The notes: generated by a model not told the origin, from the letters alone. A stretch of 64,000 nt of DNA from Microbacterium dextranolyticum (GCF_016907295.1 NZ_JAFBBR010000001.1:558001-622000), one strand, 5' to 3'; positions 29,138-37,617 are shown, counted from the stretch's first letter. Program-made: numbers and translations.

Positions 29138-30466
29138 TTGTTCAGCGCCATCGCGCGGGTCTTCCGCACCCCGGACCTCCGGAGGAAGATCGCCTTCACC
29201 CTCGGCATCATCGCCATCTACCGGCTCGGTGCGCACGTTCCGACGCCCTTCGTGAACTACCCGAATGTGCAGAGCTGTCTGCGAGACACAGGATCGGCCA
29301 GTGAGGGTCTCCTGTCGCTCGTGAACCTCTTCTCCGGCGGTGCACTGCTGCAGCTGTCGATCTTCGCACTCGGGGTCATGCCCTACATCACGGCGACGAT
29401 CATCGTGCAGCTGCTGCGCGTGGTCATCCCGCACTTCGAGACCCTCTACAAGGAGGGTCAGGCGGGGCAGGCGAAGCTCACCCAGTACACGCGCTATCTC
29501 ACGATCGCGCTCGCGCTGCTCCAGTCGACGACGCTGGTGACCGTGGCGCGCTCGGGTCAGCTGTTCGGCAACACGTCGATCGCCTCGTGCAACAGCCTGC
29601 TGACCAACGACGCCTGGTGGGCGCAGCTGCTCATGATCATCACGCTGACCGCCGGCACCGGCCTCATCATGTGGTTCGCCGAACTCGTCACCGAGCGTGG
29701 CGTCGGCAACGGCATGTCGATCCTCATCTTCACCTCGATCGCCGCGACGTTCCCCGTCGCCATGTGGTCGATCGCCCAGTCGCGCGGCTTCGAGGTCTTC
29801 CTCCTGGTTCTCGCCGTCGGCATCGTGGTCATGGGGCTCGTCGTCTTCGTGGAGCAGTCGCAGCGTCGCATCCCCGTGCAGTACGCCAAGCGCATGGTCG
29901 GGCGTCGCACGCTGGGAGGGACGAACACGTACATCCCGATCAAGGTCAACATGGCCGGCGTCGTGCCCGTCATCTTCGCGTCGTCGCTGCTGTACATCCC
30001 GGCGCTCATCGCGCAGTTCAACCAGACTCCGGATGCCAACGGCAACATCCCCGGCTGGGTGACCTGGATCCAGTCGTACCTCACCAAGGGCGACCACCCG
30101 CTGTACATGCTGCTGTACTTCCTGCTGATCGTCGGGTTCACCTACTTCTACGTCGCGATCACCTTCAACCCCGTCGAGGTCGCCGACAACATGAAGAAGT
30201 ACGGCGGCTTCATCCCCGGCATCCGTGCGGGACGTCCGACGGCCGAGTACCTCGACTACGTGCTGACGCGCATCACGCTGCCCGGCGCGATCTACCTGGG
30301 CCTCATCGCCCTGCTGCCGCTGATCGCGCTGGCGACCGTCAGCGCCAACCAGAACTTCCCGTTCGGTGGCGCATCGATCCTCATCATCGTCGGTGTCGGC
30401 CTCGAGACGGTCAAGCAGATCGACGCCCAGCTGCAGCAGCGCCACTACGAAGGGCTTCTGCGATGA
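29138..30466 (+). CDS. secY: Preprotein translocase subunit SecY
   Basis: SecY (442 residues) is the ten-helix channel of the Sec translocon. The start shows FSAIARVFRTPDLRRKIAFT; later come the plug region VNLFSGGALLQLSIFALGVMPYITA, the cytoplasmic loop QRRIPVQYAKR, and PGIRAGRPTAEYLDYVLTRIT. The start is TTG 29138, seven nt after GGAGGA (29125-29130). A longer in-frame start at 29066 lies in the hairpin and is unlikely. The stop overlaps adk by 4 nt. Confidence 0.96.
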   Translation: MFSAIARVFRTPDLRRKIAFTLGIIAIYRLGAHVPTPFVNYPNVQSCLRDTGSASEGLLSLVNLFSGGALLQLSIFALGVMPYITATIIVQLLRVVIPHFETLYKEGQAGQAKLTQYTRYLTIALALLQSTTLVTVARSGQLFGNTSIASCNSLLTNDAWWAQLLMIITLTAGTGLIMWFAELVTERGVGNGMSILIFTSIAATFPVAMWSIAQSRGFEVFLLVLAVGIVVMGLVVFVEQSQRRIPVQYAKRMVGRRTLGGTNTYIPIKVNMAGVVPVIFASSLLYIPALIAQFNQTPDANGNIPGWVTWIQSYLTKGDHPLYMLLYFLLIVGFTYFYVAITFNPVEVADNMKKYGGFIPGIRAGRPTAEYLDYVLTRITLPGAIYLGLIALLPLIALATVSANQNFPFGGASILIIVGVGLETVKQIDAQLQQRHYEGLLR

Positions 30467-31059
30467 CCGCGGCCCGTCTGCTGATCGTCGGACCGCAGGG
30501 ATCCGGCAAGGGCACGCAGGGCGTGCGCATCGCCGAGCTGCTGTCGGTCCCGGCCGTCTCGACCGGGGACGTCTTCCGGGCGAACGTCTCGCAGGGCACT
30601 CCTCTCGGCCAGCAGGTGAAGGCGATCATCGACGCGGGTGACCTCGTGCCCGACGCGCTCACCGGCGAGATCGTGCGCGACCGCCTCGCGCAGGCGGACG
30701 CTGCGGAGGGCTTCCTCCTCGACGGCTACCCCCGCAACCTCGGCCAGGTGTCGGATCTGGACGAGTTCCTCGATGGACGCGGTGAGCCGCTCACCGCGGT
30801 CATCGAGCTCGTGGTGCCGCGTGAGGAGTCCATTCGGCGGATCGCGGTGCGGGCTGCCGAGCAGGGGCGCGCCGACGACAACGACGAGTCCATCGCGAAG
30901 CGACTGGCGATCTACGAGAGCGAGACGGCACCGATCCTCGAGGTCTTCCGCGGGCGCGGGATCGTCGACCAGGTCGACGGCGTCGGCTCGCTCGACGAGG
31001 TGTTCGGCCGCATCGTCGACGCCCTCGCGGCGCGCGGGATCACCGCGACCGTGGCGTGA
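30463..31059 (+). CDS. adk: Adenylate kinase
   Basis: Adenylate kinase converts ATP + AMP to 2 ADP. The P-loop GPQGSGKGTQ is near residues 9-18, the AMP site shows STGDVFRANV and DGYPRNLGQ, and LID arginines are in RAAEQGRADDNDESIAKRL. At 198 residues it is the short-LID type without a zinc-cysteine cluster. The start overlaps secY (ATGA). The order secY-adk-map is the standard one. Confidence 0.96.
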   Translation: MTAARLLIVGPQGSGKGTQGVRIAELLSVPAVSTGDVFRANVSQGTPLGQQVKAIIDAGDLVPDALTGEIVRDRLAQADAAEGFLLDGYPRNLGQVSDLDEFLDGRGEPLTAVIELVVPREESIRRIAVRAAEQGRADDNDESIAKRLAIYESETAPILEVFRGRGIVDQVDGVGSLDEVFGRIVDALAARGITATVA

Positions 31060-31069
31060 GAGCGCTCTG

Positions 31070-31912
31070 ATGGGCCTCCGTCGATCGCTGTACAAGACGC
31101 CGGCGCAGCTGCGCTCGATGGTCGAGCCCGGCCTCATCACCGCGGCGGCGCTCGACGCCGTGCGCGAGATCCTCGCACCCGGCGTCACGACGGGCGAGGT
31201 GGATGCCGTGGCATCCGCCGTCATCGTCGAGCGCGGTGCGGAGTCGAACTTCCAGCTCGTGCGCGGGTACCGGCACACGACGTGCATCTCGGTCAATGAC
31301 CAGGTGGTGCACGGCATCCCCGGAGATCGCGTGCTCGAGGCGGGCGACATCGTCTCGATCGATGCCGGCGCGCAGTTCCGCGGGTGGAACGGCGACTCGG
31401 CGATCACCGTGGTGGTCCCGGGCGGCGATCCCGCGGTCGCGGCGTCGCGCACGCGCCTGTCCGATGTCACGGAAGGCTCGCTATGGGCCGGAATCGCGGC
31501 GCTGGCATCCGCTGACCGCGTCGGTGAGATCGGCGACGCCGTGCAGGGGTACATCGAGCGTGCGGCGGCCGAGGACGGCGGCGAGTACGGCATCCTCCGC
31601 GACTACGTCGGGCACGGGATCGGGCGCCGGATGCACGAGGGCCCGACCGTGTTCAACTACCGCGTGGACGACCTGGGGCCCCAGGTGCGGCCCGGGCTGT
31701 GCCTGGCGATCGAGCCGATGGTCACCTCCGGTTCGGATGCGACGTTCGTCGAGGACGACGACTGGACCGTCACCACCGTGGACGGCTCGGACGGTGCCCA
31801 CTGGGAGCACAGCGTCGCCGTGCACGAGGGCGGCATCTGGGTGCTGACCGCGGCCGACGGCGGTGCCGCCGGCCTCGCCCCCTGGGGCGTCACGCCCACG
31901 CCCATCGTCTGA
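31070..31912 (+). CDS. map: Methionine aminopeptidase, type I
   Basis: This enzyme removes the initiator methionine (280 residues). The five metal ligands are visible: the two aspartates in IVSIDAGAQFRGWNGDSA, His in VGHGIGRRMHEGP, Glu in CLAIEPM and Glu in HWEHSVAV. It starts 10 nt after adk. The gene ends next to a repeat-dense, gene-free stretch, with no clear hairpin terminator before it. Confidence 0.96.
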   Translation: MGLRRSLYKTPAQLRSMVEPGLITAAALDAVREILAPGVTTGEVDAVASAVIVERGAESNFQLVRGYRHTTCISVNDQVVHGIPGDRVLEAGDIVSIDAGAQFRGWNGDSAITVVVPGGDPAVAASRTRLSDVTEGSLWAGIAALASADRVGEIGDAVQGYIERAAAEDGGEYGILRDYVGHGIGRRMHEGPTVFNYRVDDLGPQVRPGLCLAIEPMVTSGSDATFVEDDDWTVTTVDGSDGAHWEHSVAVHEGGIWVLTAADGGAAGLAPWGVTPTPIV

Positions 31913-31918
31913 CTTCTC

Positions 31919-32032
31919 GCCGCGCGCGCTTCGCGCCCGCCGCCGCGCCGCTTCGCGTCCGCCGCCGCGCGCGCTTCGCGCCCGCCGCCGCGCGCGCTTC
32001 GCGCCCGCCGTCGCGCCGCTTCGCGTCGCGCC
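31919..32032. repeat. Five 22-23-bp GC tandem repeats after map
   Basis: Units begin at 31919, 31942, 31964, 31987 and 32010, built around CGCTTCGCGCCCGCC with small variations. They start 7 nt after the map stop and run directly into the four-box palindromes. No coding potential is evident. Confidence 0.85.
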
Positions 32033-32043
32033 GACATCCGTGT

Positions 32044-32619
32044 CGAGACAGGACATCCGCGTCGAAACAGGACGTGTCACGTGTCGTCTCGCCGTGAATC
32101 TCCTGTCTCGTGCGTGCGTTCACCTTGGCCGACGGGCGTCCCACCGCTTCGCGCCTGTCGGATGCCCGCGTGACGCCCGCCGTGCCGAGCAAGGCCATCT
32201 CTGTCGTGAGTCACGACATCCGCGTCGAGACAGGACACCCGCGTTGAAACACGGTGAGGCGTATGTCGTCTCGCCGTGAATCTCCTGTTTCGCGCTTGGT
32301 CTTGGGCTGGCGGGCGCGTGTGCCGCCGCCGCGCGCCTGCGGGATGCCCGCGTGACGCCCGCCGTGCGTGAGGACGGCCATCGCTGTGGCGAGACAGCAC
32401 GTCCGTGGCGAGACAGGACGTGCTGCGTGTCCTCTCGTCGTGGACGTCCTGTCTCGTGCTTGGCGTTGGCGTCGGGGCGACCGGCATCCCGCCCCTTCGC
32501 GCTAGCGCGATACCTACGTGACACCTGCCGCACGCGAGTGAGGGCATCGGTGCGAGACGGCACGTCTGTGACGAGGCATGACGTGGCGCGTGTCGGCTCA
32601 TCGCGTGTGTCCTGTCTCA
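32044..32619. repeat. Four copies of a 67-bp four-box palindrome (A-D)
   Basis: Copies lie at 32044-32110, 32226-32292, 32390-32456 and 32553-32619. Each has two forward boxes like CGAGACAGGAC at offsets 0 and 19, and two inverted boxes like CCTGTCTCG at offsets 39 and 58, so the element is symmetric about its centre. Spacing is identical in all copies although the sequence has diverged. The intervening DNA is also partly repeated, giving units of about 163-182 bp. The stretch 31913-32676 holds no gene. Confidence 0.85.
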
Positions 32620-32676
32620 CGGCGGCGCGACCGGCGCGGCTCGGCGCGGCGCGACGAGGTGGATGCCACGTGAGGG

Positions 32677-33684
32677 TCAGCGCGCGGGTGGTGGATGCCC
32701 GACGGGAGCGGGCGGGAGGGCGCGCGGGCTCTGGCGCAACGTCGTGAGCAGCGCGGGCTCAGGCGCGCGGACAGGCCGGACGCCCGCCTGCTGCAGCGCT
32801 CGGCAGAGTGGCTGCACCCGCATCGCGTCGCCCAGCTCCCAGCGGGCGACCGTGTGGCCGCCGCGGCGCAGACGATCCTCGCGGCGCTTCTCGCGCATCA
32901 GGTGAGCCCGCGCCTTCTCGGGGTCGTCGAGGTCGTACTTGCCCCAGCCGTCGGATTCGCCGACGGCGTCGGTGGAGGGAAAACGGAAGTCCGCACGATC
33001 CGTGCACCCCTCGGAATGGAACACGGGCTGCAGCTCTGGCTCTTCGTAGCCAGTCCACTCGATGACCGCGCGACTCACCGACTCAGCCGGCGACTCGGAG
33101 AGGCCGTTCGCGCGATCCCACACCCAGCGCAGACGTGCACGTCCCCGCCGGTCCTCCTGCCCGGCTGCGCGATCACGCAGCTCGTCGAGGTGCAGCGGTC
33201 CGCCCTGTGCGCGCGAGATCACGGCATCCGCCACGCTCAGCGCCTGTGCCGGAGGCACGAGGCGCGCCAGATCCACCGCCGTGTCGACGAGGCCCGTCGC
33301 CCGGATGCCCGCGAACCGGTCGATCTCTCTGCCGTCTCGGTGCGTGTGCACGATGACGTCGCCGAAGCGGTGACCGCCGCGCGGCGCGGGGGAGAGGATG
33401 TGGATATGGGCGGTCTCGCCGAACAGGGGAATGCCGTGGATCACCGCGGCCGACTCGAGACAGAGCACGGCATCGGGGCTCACCAGCAGGAACGCGTGCA
33501 CGCGGGTCGCGTAGCGCTGCCACGGCGCCAGCGCCTCCCACGCGGACCGCATCGTGTACACGCCCGGTCGCACGCGGTGGTGCAGGTGCGGTGACGGGCG
33601 GATGCCGGCGCGCGCGGCATCCCGCGCCGTCACGAGGGCGACGGGCGCGGCGACGACGGCGCGATCGGCGAGCAGCAGCGGCAT
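32677..33684 (-). CDS. DUF559-domain protein with AbiEi-like N terminus
   Basis: The product (335 residues) belongs to a family common in Microbacteriaceae. The N-terminal half (TARDAARAGIRPSPHLHHRVRPGVYT, then DAVLCLESAAVIHGIP) resembles the winged-helix and core of AbiEi-type antitoxins. The C-terminal part (ADFRFPSTDAVGESDGWGKYD, KRREDRLRRGGHTVARW) resembles DUF559, a Vsr-like nuclease fold. I chose ATG 33684, with AGGA 7 nt upstream; ATG 33699 is also possible. No AbiEii-type toxin is adjacent. The gene sits alone between clusters of the four-box palindrome, four on its 3' side and two on its 5' side. The function is unknown. Confidence 0.78.
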   Translation of the reverse strand: MPLLLADRAVVAAPVALVTARDAARAGIRPSPHLHHRVRPGVYTMRSAWEALAPWQRYATRVHAFLLVSPDAVLCLESAAVIHGIPLFGETAHIHILSPAPRGGHRFGDVIVHTHRDGREIDRFAGIRATGLVDTAVDLARLVPPAQALSVADAVISRAQGGPLHLDELRDRAAGQEDRRGRARLRWVWDRANGLSESPAESVSRAVIEWTGYEEPELQPVFHSEGCTDRADFRFPSTDAVGESDGWGKYDLDDPEKARAHLMREKRREDRLRRGGHTVARWELGDAMRVQPLCRALQQAGVRPVRAPEPALLTTLRQSPRALPPAPVGHPPPAR

Positions 33685-33856
33685 GCTGAGATCCTGCATC
33701 GTGCCCGCATGCCGCCGTCCATGGCATCCGCCGCTTCGTGGACAACCGCCCGCGGCGCACCCCTGGGGAGGGTGCGCCGCGCCCGGTGCCGCCGCGCCTA
33801 CGTCTGGCCGCGATCGCGATCGCGACCGCGGCGCGACACGACCGCCGCCGCCGCCG

Positions 33857-33923
33857 CGAGACATGACACGCGCGACGAGACACGACACCTCGCGCCCTGT
33901 TTCGTCATCGATGTCGTGTCTCA
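33857..33923. repeat. Four-box palindrome, copy E
   Basis: Forward boxes are CGAGACATGACAC at 33857 and CGAGACACGACAC at 33876; inverted boxes are CCTGTTTCG at 33896 and CGTGTCTCA at 33915. The 0/19/39/58 offsets match copies A-D exactly. It lies upstream of the DUF559 gene. Confidence 0.85.
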
Positions 33924-33967
33924 CCGGCGCGCCCGGCGCACCTGGCGCGGTCGCGAGCCACGACCAC

Positions 33968-34150
33968 GACGAGACCAGACACCCACGACGAGACCGGACA
34001 CCCACGACGAGACCGGACACCCACGACGAGACCAGACACCCACGACGAGACCAGACACCCACGACGAGACCGGACACCCACGACGAGACAGGACGGCGGT
34101 GACGAGACACGACACGTCGCGCCATGCCTCGTCGTCGATGTCGTGTCTCG
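33968..34150. repeat. 19-bp direct-repeat array ending in four-box palindrome F
   Basis: Six 19-bp units (33968-34081), differing by one base (CCGGAC or CCAGAC), lead into copy F at 34084-34150. F has forward boxes at 34084 and 34103 and inverted boxes at 34123 and 34142. The forward box therefore repeats eight times in phase at 19 nt. No spacers separate the units, so it is not a CRISPR. The stretch 33685-34262 contains no gene. Confidence 0.88.
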
Positions 34151-34262
34151 CGAGCGCGCCGCCCGCCGGGCGCCCCGCAGGGCAGCTCTCGGGGAACACC
34201 AAGGGACGGATGCGAGAGAATCTCTTCAGATGCGGTGGATGCCGCGCGAGAGAGGCAATCAC

Positions 34263-34949
34263 ATGGCACAGGCAGCAGCGGGCAAGACCAACTGGTTCGC
34301 GATCTGGGTGAGTGTGGCGGTCGTGGCGGTCGTGGCCGTCGTCATCGCCCTCGTCGTCTGGATGAACAACTCCGCGACCGACCCGGGAACCGCCCCCAGC
34401 AGCTCGGGCGTCAACCAGACCACCGGTGCCATCTCCGTCGGCACCGGCGAGAAGACTCTCGACACGTACGTCGACTTCATGTGCCCGATCTGCAACACCT
34501 TCGAGCAGACCTACGGCGGCGAGATCCTCGACCTGGTCAACGCAGGCACGATCACCCTCAACATCCACCCGATCTCGATCCTCGACCGCGCGTCGCAGGG
34601 CACCCAGTTCTCCACCCGCTCGGCCAGTGCCATGTACTGCGTCGCCGAGTCCGACCCGAAGGCGGCCGTGCCCTTCATGCAGGCGATGTTCGCCAAGCAG
34701 CCGCAGGAGAACTCGGCCGGTCTCACCGACGAGCAGATCACCGACATCGCCAAGAGCGTCGGCGCCGACAGCGCCGCCTCGTGCATCACGGCGGGAACGT
34801 ACAAGAAGTTCGTCACCTCGATGACCGAGAAGACGCCGATCGCCCCGGGCGCCTCGGGCATCGGCACGCCGACCATCGCGGTCAACGGCACGGTCATCGA
34901 CAACAAGACGATTCCGGCCAAGGGCAAGTTCGCCTCGCTCTTCCAGTGA
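34263..34949 (+). CDS. DsbA-like thioredoxin-fold membrane protein
   Basis: The product (228 residues) has a short cytoplasmic N terminus, a membrane helix (about residues 14-36) and an extracytoplasmic DsbA/thioredoxin-fold domain with the active-site motif CPIC in [14 protein letters not shown]. The cis-proline region is [11 protein letters not shown]. It is likely to oxidise or isomerise disulfides in exported proteins, perhaps with a VKOR partner encoded elsewhere. I chose ATG 34263 (GAGAGAGGC upstream) because the in-frame start at 34143 lies in repeat DNA. A hairpin at 34991 ends it. Confidence 0.9.
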   Translation: MAQAAAGKTNWFAIWVSVAVVAVVAVVIALVVWMNNSATDPGTAPSSSGVNQTTGAISVGTGEKTLDTYVDFMCPICNTFEQTYGGEILDLVNAGTITLNIHPISILDRASQGTQFSTRSASAMYCVAESDPKAAVPFMQAMFAKQPQENSAGLTDEQITDIAKSVGADSAASCITAGTYKKFVTSMTEKTPIAPGASGIGTPTIAVNGTVIDNKTIPAKGKFASLFQ

Positions 34950-34990
34950 GCCGCACCGCCTGCGCGTGAGGCAGACGGCGCGTGAGGTGA

Positions 34991-35023
34991 ACGGCGCGGG
35001 CGGCAGGTTGCCGCCCGCGCCGT
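34991..35023 (+). terminator. Terminator of the dsbA-like gene, overlapping the infA promoter
   Basis: A 15-bp perfect stem (34991-35005 with 35009-35023) with a 3-nt loop. Its 3' arm contains the TTGCCG used as the infA -35 box. Confidence 0.85.
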
Positions 35024-35036
35024 TATCACGTACAGT
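35008..35036 (+). promoter_or_regulatory. Promoter of the infA-rpmJ-rpsM operon
   Basis: TTGCCG (35008-35013) and TACAGT (35031-35036) with a 17-nt spacer lie about 95 nt before infA. The -35 box is inside the upstream terminator hairpin, so ending one transcript and starting the next use the same DNA. Confidence 0.55.
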
Positions 35037-35130
35037 AGACCTTTGGTGTCTTACGCCTTCATTGGCGTGTCGCGACACCGCCCCAACCATCCACCGCAGA
35101 CCGACCGGTCTGCTCATTGTGAGTGAGCGA

Positions 35131-35352
35131 ATGGCGAAAAAAGACGGAGTCATCGAGATCGAGGGTGTGATCTCCGAGGCGCTGCCCAATGCGATGTTCC
35201 GCGTTGAGCTGACCAACGGGCACAAGGTCCTCGCGACGATCTCCGGAAAGATGCGGCAGAACTACATCCGCATCATCCCCGAAGACCGCGTCGTCGTGGA
35301 GCTCTCGCCCTACGACCTCACGCGCGGTCGCATCGTCTACCGCTACCGCTGA
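35131..35352 (+). CDS. infA: Translation initiation factor IF-1
   Basis: IF-1 (73 residues) blocks the A site during initiation. The whole OB-fold is recognisable: [45 protein letters not shown] and [13 protein letters not shown] chose ATG 35131; upstream in-frame starts (for example 35119) would add residues not found in the family. rpmJ follows after 74 nt. Confidence 0.98.
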   Translation: MAKKDGVIEIEGVISEALPNAMFRVELTNGHKVLATISGKMRQNYIRIIPEDRVVVELSPYDLTRGRIVYRYR

Positions 35353-35426
35353 ACCGGTCGAGAAGTAACGAGCGGGCGGATGCCACGGCAGCCGCATGAC
35401 TCGAAGACAGCGATAAAGGAAGCATC

Positions 35427-35543
35427 ATGAAGGTCAACCCCTCCGTCAAGCCGATCTGCGACCACTGCAAGGTGATCCGCCGCCACGGCCGCGTGATGGT
35501 CATCTGCAAGTCCAACCCGCGCCACAAGCAGCGCCAGGGCTGA
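35427..35543 (+). CDS. rpmJ: 50S ribosomal protein L36
   Basis: L36 (38 residues) is the smallest ribosomal protein. The sequence opens [21 protein letters not shown] and ends [10 protein letters not shown]. The zinc ligands Cys11, Cys14, Cys27 and His32 are all present, so this is the zinc-binding (C+) form. A GATAAAGGAAGC ribosome site precedes ATG 35427. Confidence 0.96.
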   Translation: MKVNPSVKPICDHCKVIRRHGRVMVICKSNPRHKQRQG

Positions 35544-35547
35544 CGGC

Positions 35548-35571
35548 GAGCGGATGCCACGGCATCCGCTC
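35548..35571 (+). terminator. Hairpin after rpmJ
   Basis: An 11-bp perfect stem GAGCGGATGCC (35548-35558) with its complement (35561-35571) and a 2-nt spacer lies 5 nt after the rpmJ stop. It is probably an attenuator, since the alpha-operon genes continue downstream. Confidence 0.6.
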
Positions 35572-35601
35572 CCACAAACGTACAACTGAACACGCAGACA
35601 G

Positions 35602-35661
35602 GCAGGATCAGATCCCCGCGAGGGGGGACACCCCGGGTGGAGGCCCGGGCACCGATCCTGC
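35602..35661 (+). promoter_or_regulatory. Structured leader before rpsM
   Basis: GCAGGATC (35602-35609) pairs with GATCCTGC (35654-35661) and encloses two inner hairpins: CCCC/GGGG near 35614-35625 and CCCGGG-type arms near 35632-35649. This three-way-junction-like fold precedes the rpsM ribosome site. An autoregulatory role, like the S4 target in the E. coli alpha operon, is possible but only inferred. Confidence 0.45.
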
Positions 35662-35694
35662 TCCACACCTCCACATACTCCTAGGAGACATCGC

Positions 35695-36069
35695 ATGGCA
35701 CGTCTTGCCGGCGTTGACATCCCGCGCGACAAGCGCGTGGTGATCGCCCTCACCTACATCTACGGCATCGGCCGTACCCGTTCGGTCGAGATCCTGAAGG
35801 CCACCGAGATCGACGAGTCGATCCGCGTCAAGGACCTCACCGACGACCAGCTGGTCGCGCTGCGCGACCACATCGAAGGCACCTACAAGGTGGAGGGTGA
35901 CCTGCGCCGCGAGGTCGCCGCTGACATCCGCCGCAAGGTCGAGATCGGCTCGTACGAGGGACTCCGCCACCGCCGCGGCCTGCCCGTGCGTGGTCAGCGC
36001 ACCAAGACCAACGCGCGTACGCGCAAGGGTCCCAAGCGCACCGTCGCCGGCAAGAAGAAGGCGCGCTAA
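35695..36069 (+). CDS. rpsM: 30S ribosomal protein S13
   Basis: S13 (124 residues) bridges the subunit heads and contacts t[32 protein letters not shown] at the start, and [27 protein letters not shown] at the end, are diagnostic. TAGGAG lies upstream of ATG 35695. Confidence 0.98.
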   Translation: MARLAGVDIPRDKRVVIALTYIYGIGRTRSVEILKATEIDESIRVKDLTDDQLVALRDHIEGTYKVEGDLRREVAADIRRKVEIGSYEGLRHRRGLPVRGQRTKTNARTRKGPKRTVAGKKKAR

Positions 36070-36099
36070 GGCGCGGCCCGGGATTAGGAGAACCTGAAC

Positions 36100-36498
36100 A
36101 TGGCACAGGCCAAGACCGCTGCGCGCAAGCCGCGCCGCAAGGAGAAGAAGAACATCGCGCTGGGCCAGGCCCACATCAAGTCGACGTTCAACAACACGAT
36201 CGTCTCGATCACCGACCCGTCGGGCGCCGTCATCAGCTGGGCGTCCTCGGGTGGCGTGGGCTTCAAGGGCTCGCGCAAGTCGACCCCGTACGCCGCCGGC
36301 ATGGCCGCCGAGTCGGCTGCCCGCCAGGCTGCCGAGCACGGCGTCAAGAAGGTCGACGTCTTCGTGAAGGGTCCGGGTTCGGGCCGCGAGACCGCGATCC
36401 GTTCGCTGCAGGCCGCGGGCCTGGAGGTCGGTTCGATCAACGACGTGACGCCGCAGGCCCACAACGGCTGCCGTCCGCCGAAGCGCCGCCGCGTCTGA
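36100..36498 (+). CDS. rpsK: 30S ribosomal protein S11
   Basis: S11 (132 residues) shapes the mRNA exit platform with S7. [47 protein letters not shown] and the C-terminal [18 protein letters not shown] are typical. GATTAGGAGAAC precedes the start. The next gene is rpoA; rpsD, usually between them in actinobacteria such as Mycobacterium, is missing. Confidence 0.98.
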   Translation: MAQAKTAARKPRRKEKKNIALGQAHIKSTFNNTIVSITDPSGAVISWASSGGVGFKGSRKSTPYAAGMAAESAARQAAEHGVKKVDVFVKGPGSGRETAIRSLQAAGLEVGSINDVTPQAHNGCRPPKRRRV

Positions 36499-36506
36499 CT
36501 CTACGA

Positions 36507-36544
36507 GCCGGATGCCGTCGCCCCTGTCGGGCGCGGCATCCGGC
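36507..36544 (+). terminator. Hairpin between rpsK and rpoA
   Basis: A 10-bp stem GCCGGATGCC (36507-36516) with its complement (36535-36544) lies 8 nt after rpsK. It suggests partial termination before rpoA. I could not pick a convincing promoter in the remaining gap (36545-36627). Confidence 0.6.
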
Positions 36545-36627
36545 ATCGGTCGTTCCTGAACACAACTCCATACCTCTTGCTAATCGCACGTGTCATATAG
36601 CGGGCACGTGACGGAAAGGAACACATA

Positions 36628-37617
36628 GTGCTCATCGCACAGCGTCCCACCCTGACCGAGGAGAAGATCGGCGAGTTCCGCAGCCGGTTCGTCATCGAGC
36701 CGCTCGAGCCCGGTTTCGGTTACACCATCGGCAACGCGCTGCGTCGCAGCCTGCTCTCGTCGATCCCCGGCGCGGCGGTCACCAGCATCCGCATCGACGG
36801 CGTGCTGCACGAGTTCAGCACCATCCCCGGTGTGAAGGAGGATGTCACCGAGATCATCCTCAACATCAAGCAGCTTGTGGTCTCGTCCGAGCGCGACGAG
36901 CCCATCACGGCGTACCTGCGCAAGACCGGCGCCGGTGAGGTCACCGCCGCCGACATCTCCGCGCCCGCCGGTGTCGAGGTGCACAACCCCGAGCTGGTCA
37001 TCGCGACGCTCAACGACTCGGCACGCTTCGAGCTCGAGCTGACGATCGAGCGTGGCCGCGGCTACGTCTCGGCGACGCAGAACCGCAACGAGTACGCCGA
37101 GGCCGGGCAGATCCCGATCGACTCGATCTACTCGCCCGTGCTGAAGGTCAGCTACCGCGTCGACGCCACCCGTGCCGGTGAGCGCACCGACTTCGACAAG
37201 CTGGTCCTCGACGTCGAGTCGAAGCCGTCGATCACGCCCCGCGACGCCGTCGCGTCGGCCGGTCGCACCCTCACCGAGCTGTTCGGCCTCGCCCGCGAGC
37301 TGAACGTCGAAGCCGAGGGCATCGAGATCGGCCCCGCGCCGGTCGCCGAGGTCCTCACCAACGAGCTGTCGATGCCGATCGAAGACCTCGACCTGTCGGT
37401 GCGCTCGTACAACTGCCTGAAGCGCGAGGGCATCAACACGGTGTCCGAGCTCGTCGCCCTGTCGGAGACGCAGCTGATGAACATCCGCAACTTCGGTCAG
37501 AAGTCGGTCGACGAGGTGCGCGACAAGCTCGTCTCGCTCGGTCTGTCGCTGAAGGACTCGGTTCCCGGGTTCGATGGCGCGCACTTCTACGGCGGCTACG
37601 ACGACGAGACCATCTGA
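36628..37617 (+). CDS. rpoA: DNA-directed RNA polymerase alpha subunit
   Basis: The alpha subunit (329 residues) dimerises to nucleate RNA polymerase assembly. The N-terminal domain shows [34 protein letters not shown]. The C-terminal domain shows [25 protein letters not shown] and [13 protein letters not shown], the UP-element-binding helices. The start is GTG 36628 with GGAAAGGA upstream. rplQ follows, as usual. Confidence 0.98.
   Translation: MLIAQRPTLTEEKIGEFRSRFVIEPLEPGFGYTIGNALRRSLLSSIPGAAVTSIRIDGVLHEFSTIPGVKEDVTEIILNIKQLVVSSERDEPITAYLRKTGAGEVTAADISAPAGVEVHNPELVIATLNDSARFELELTIERGRGYVSATQNRNEYAEAGQIPIDSIYSPVLKVSYRVDATRAGERTDFDKLVLDVESKPSITPRDAVASAGRTLTELFGLARELNVEAEGIEIGPAPVAEVLTNELSMPIEDLDLSVRSYNCLKREGINTVSELVALSETQLMNIRNFGQKSVDEVRDKLVSLGLSLKDSVPGFDGAHFYGGYDDETI

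Noticed and set aside
31913..32676. Possible short genes after map
   Set aside because: All frames here pass through repeats, lack ribosome sites and change reading across the four units.
33968..34114. Possible CRISPR array
   Set aside because: The 19-bp units are directly adjacent with no unique spacers, and no cas genes are present.
33700..34269. N-terminal extension of the DUF559 protein to 34269
   Set aside because: The added residues are translated from the 19-bp array and palindromes; ATG 33684 with AGGA upstream gives a normal family N terminus.
36545..36627. A promoter for rpoA
   Set aside because: TTGCTA at 36577 and TATAGC near 36596 are too close together (13 nt) to be convincing.
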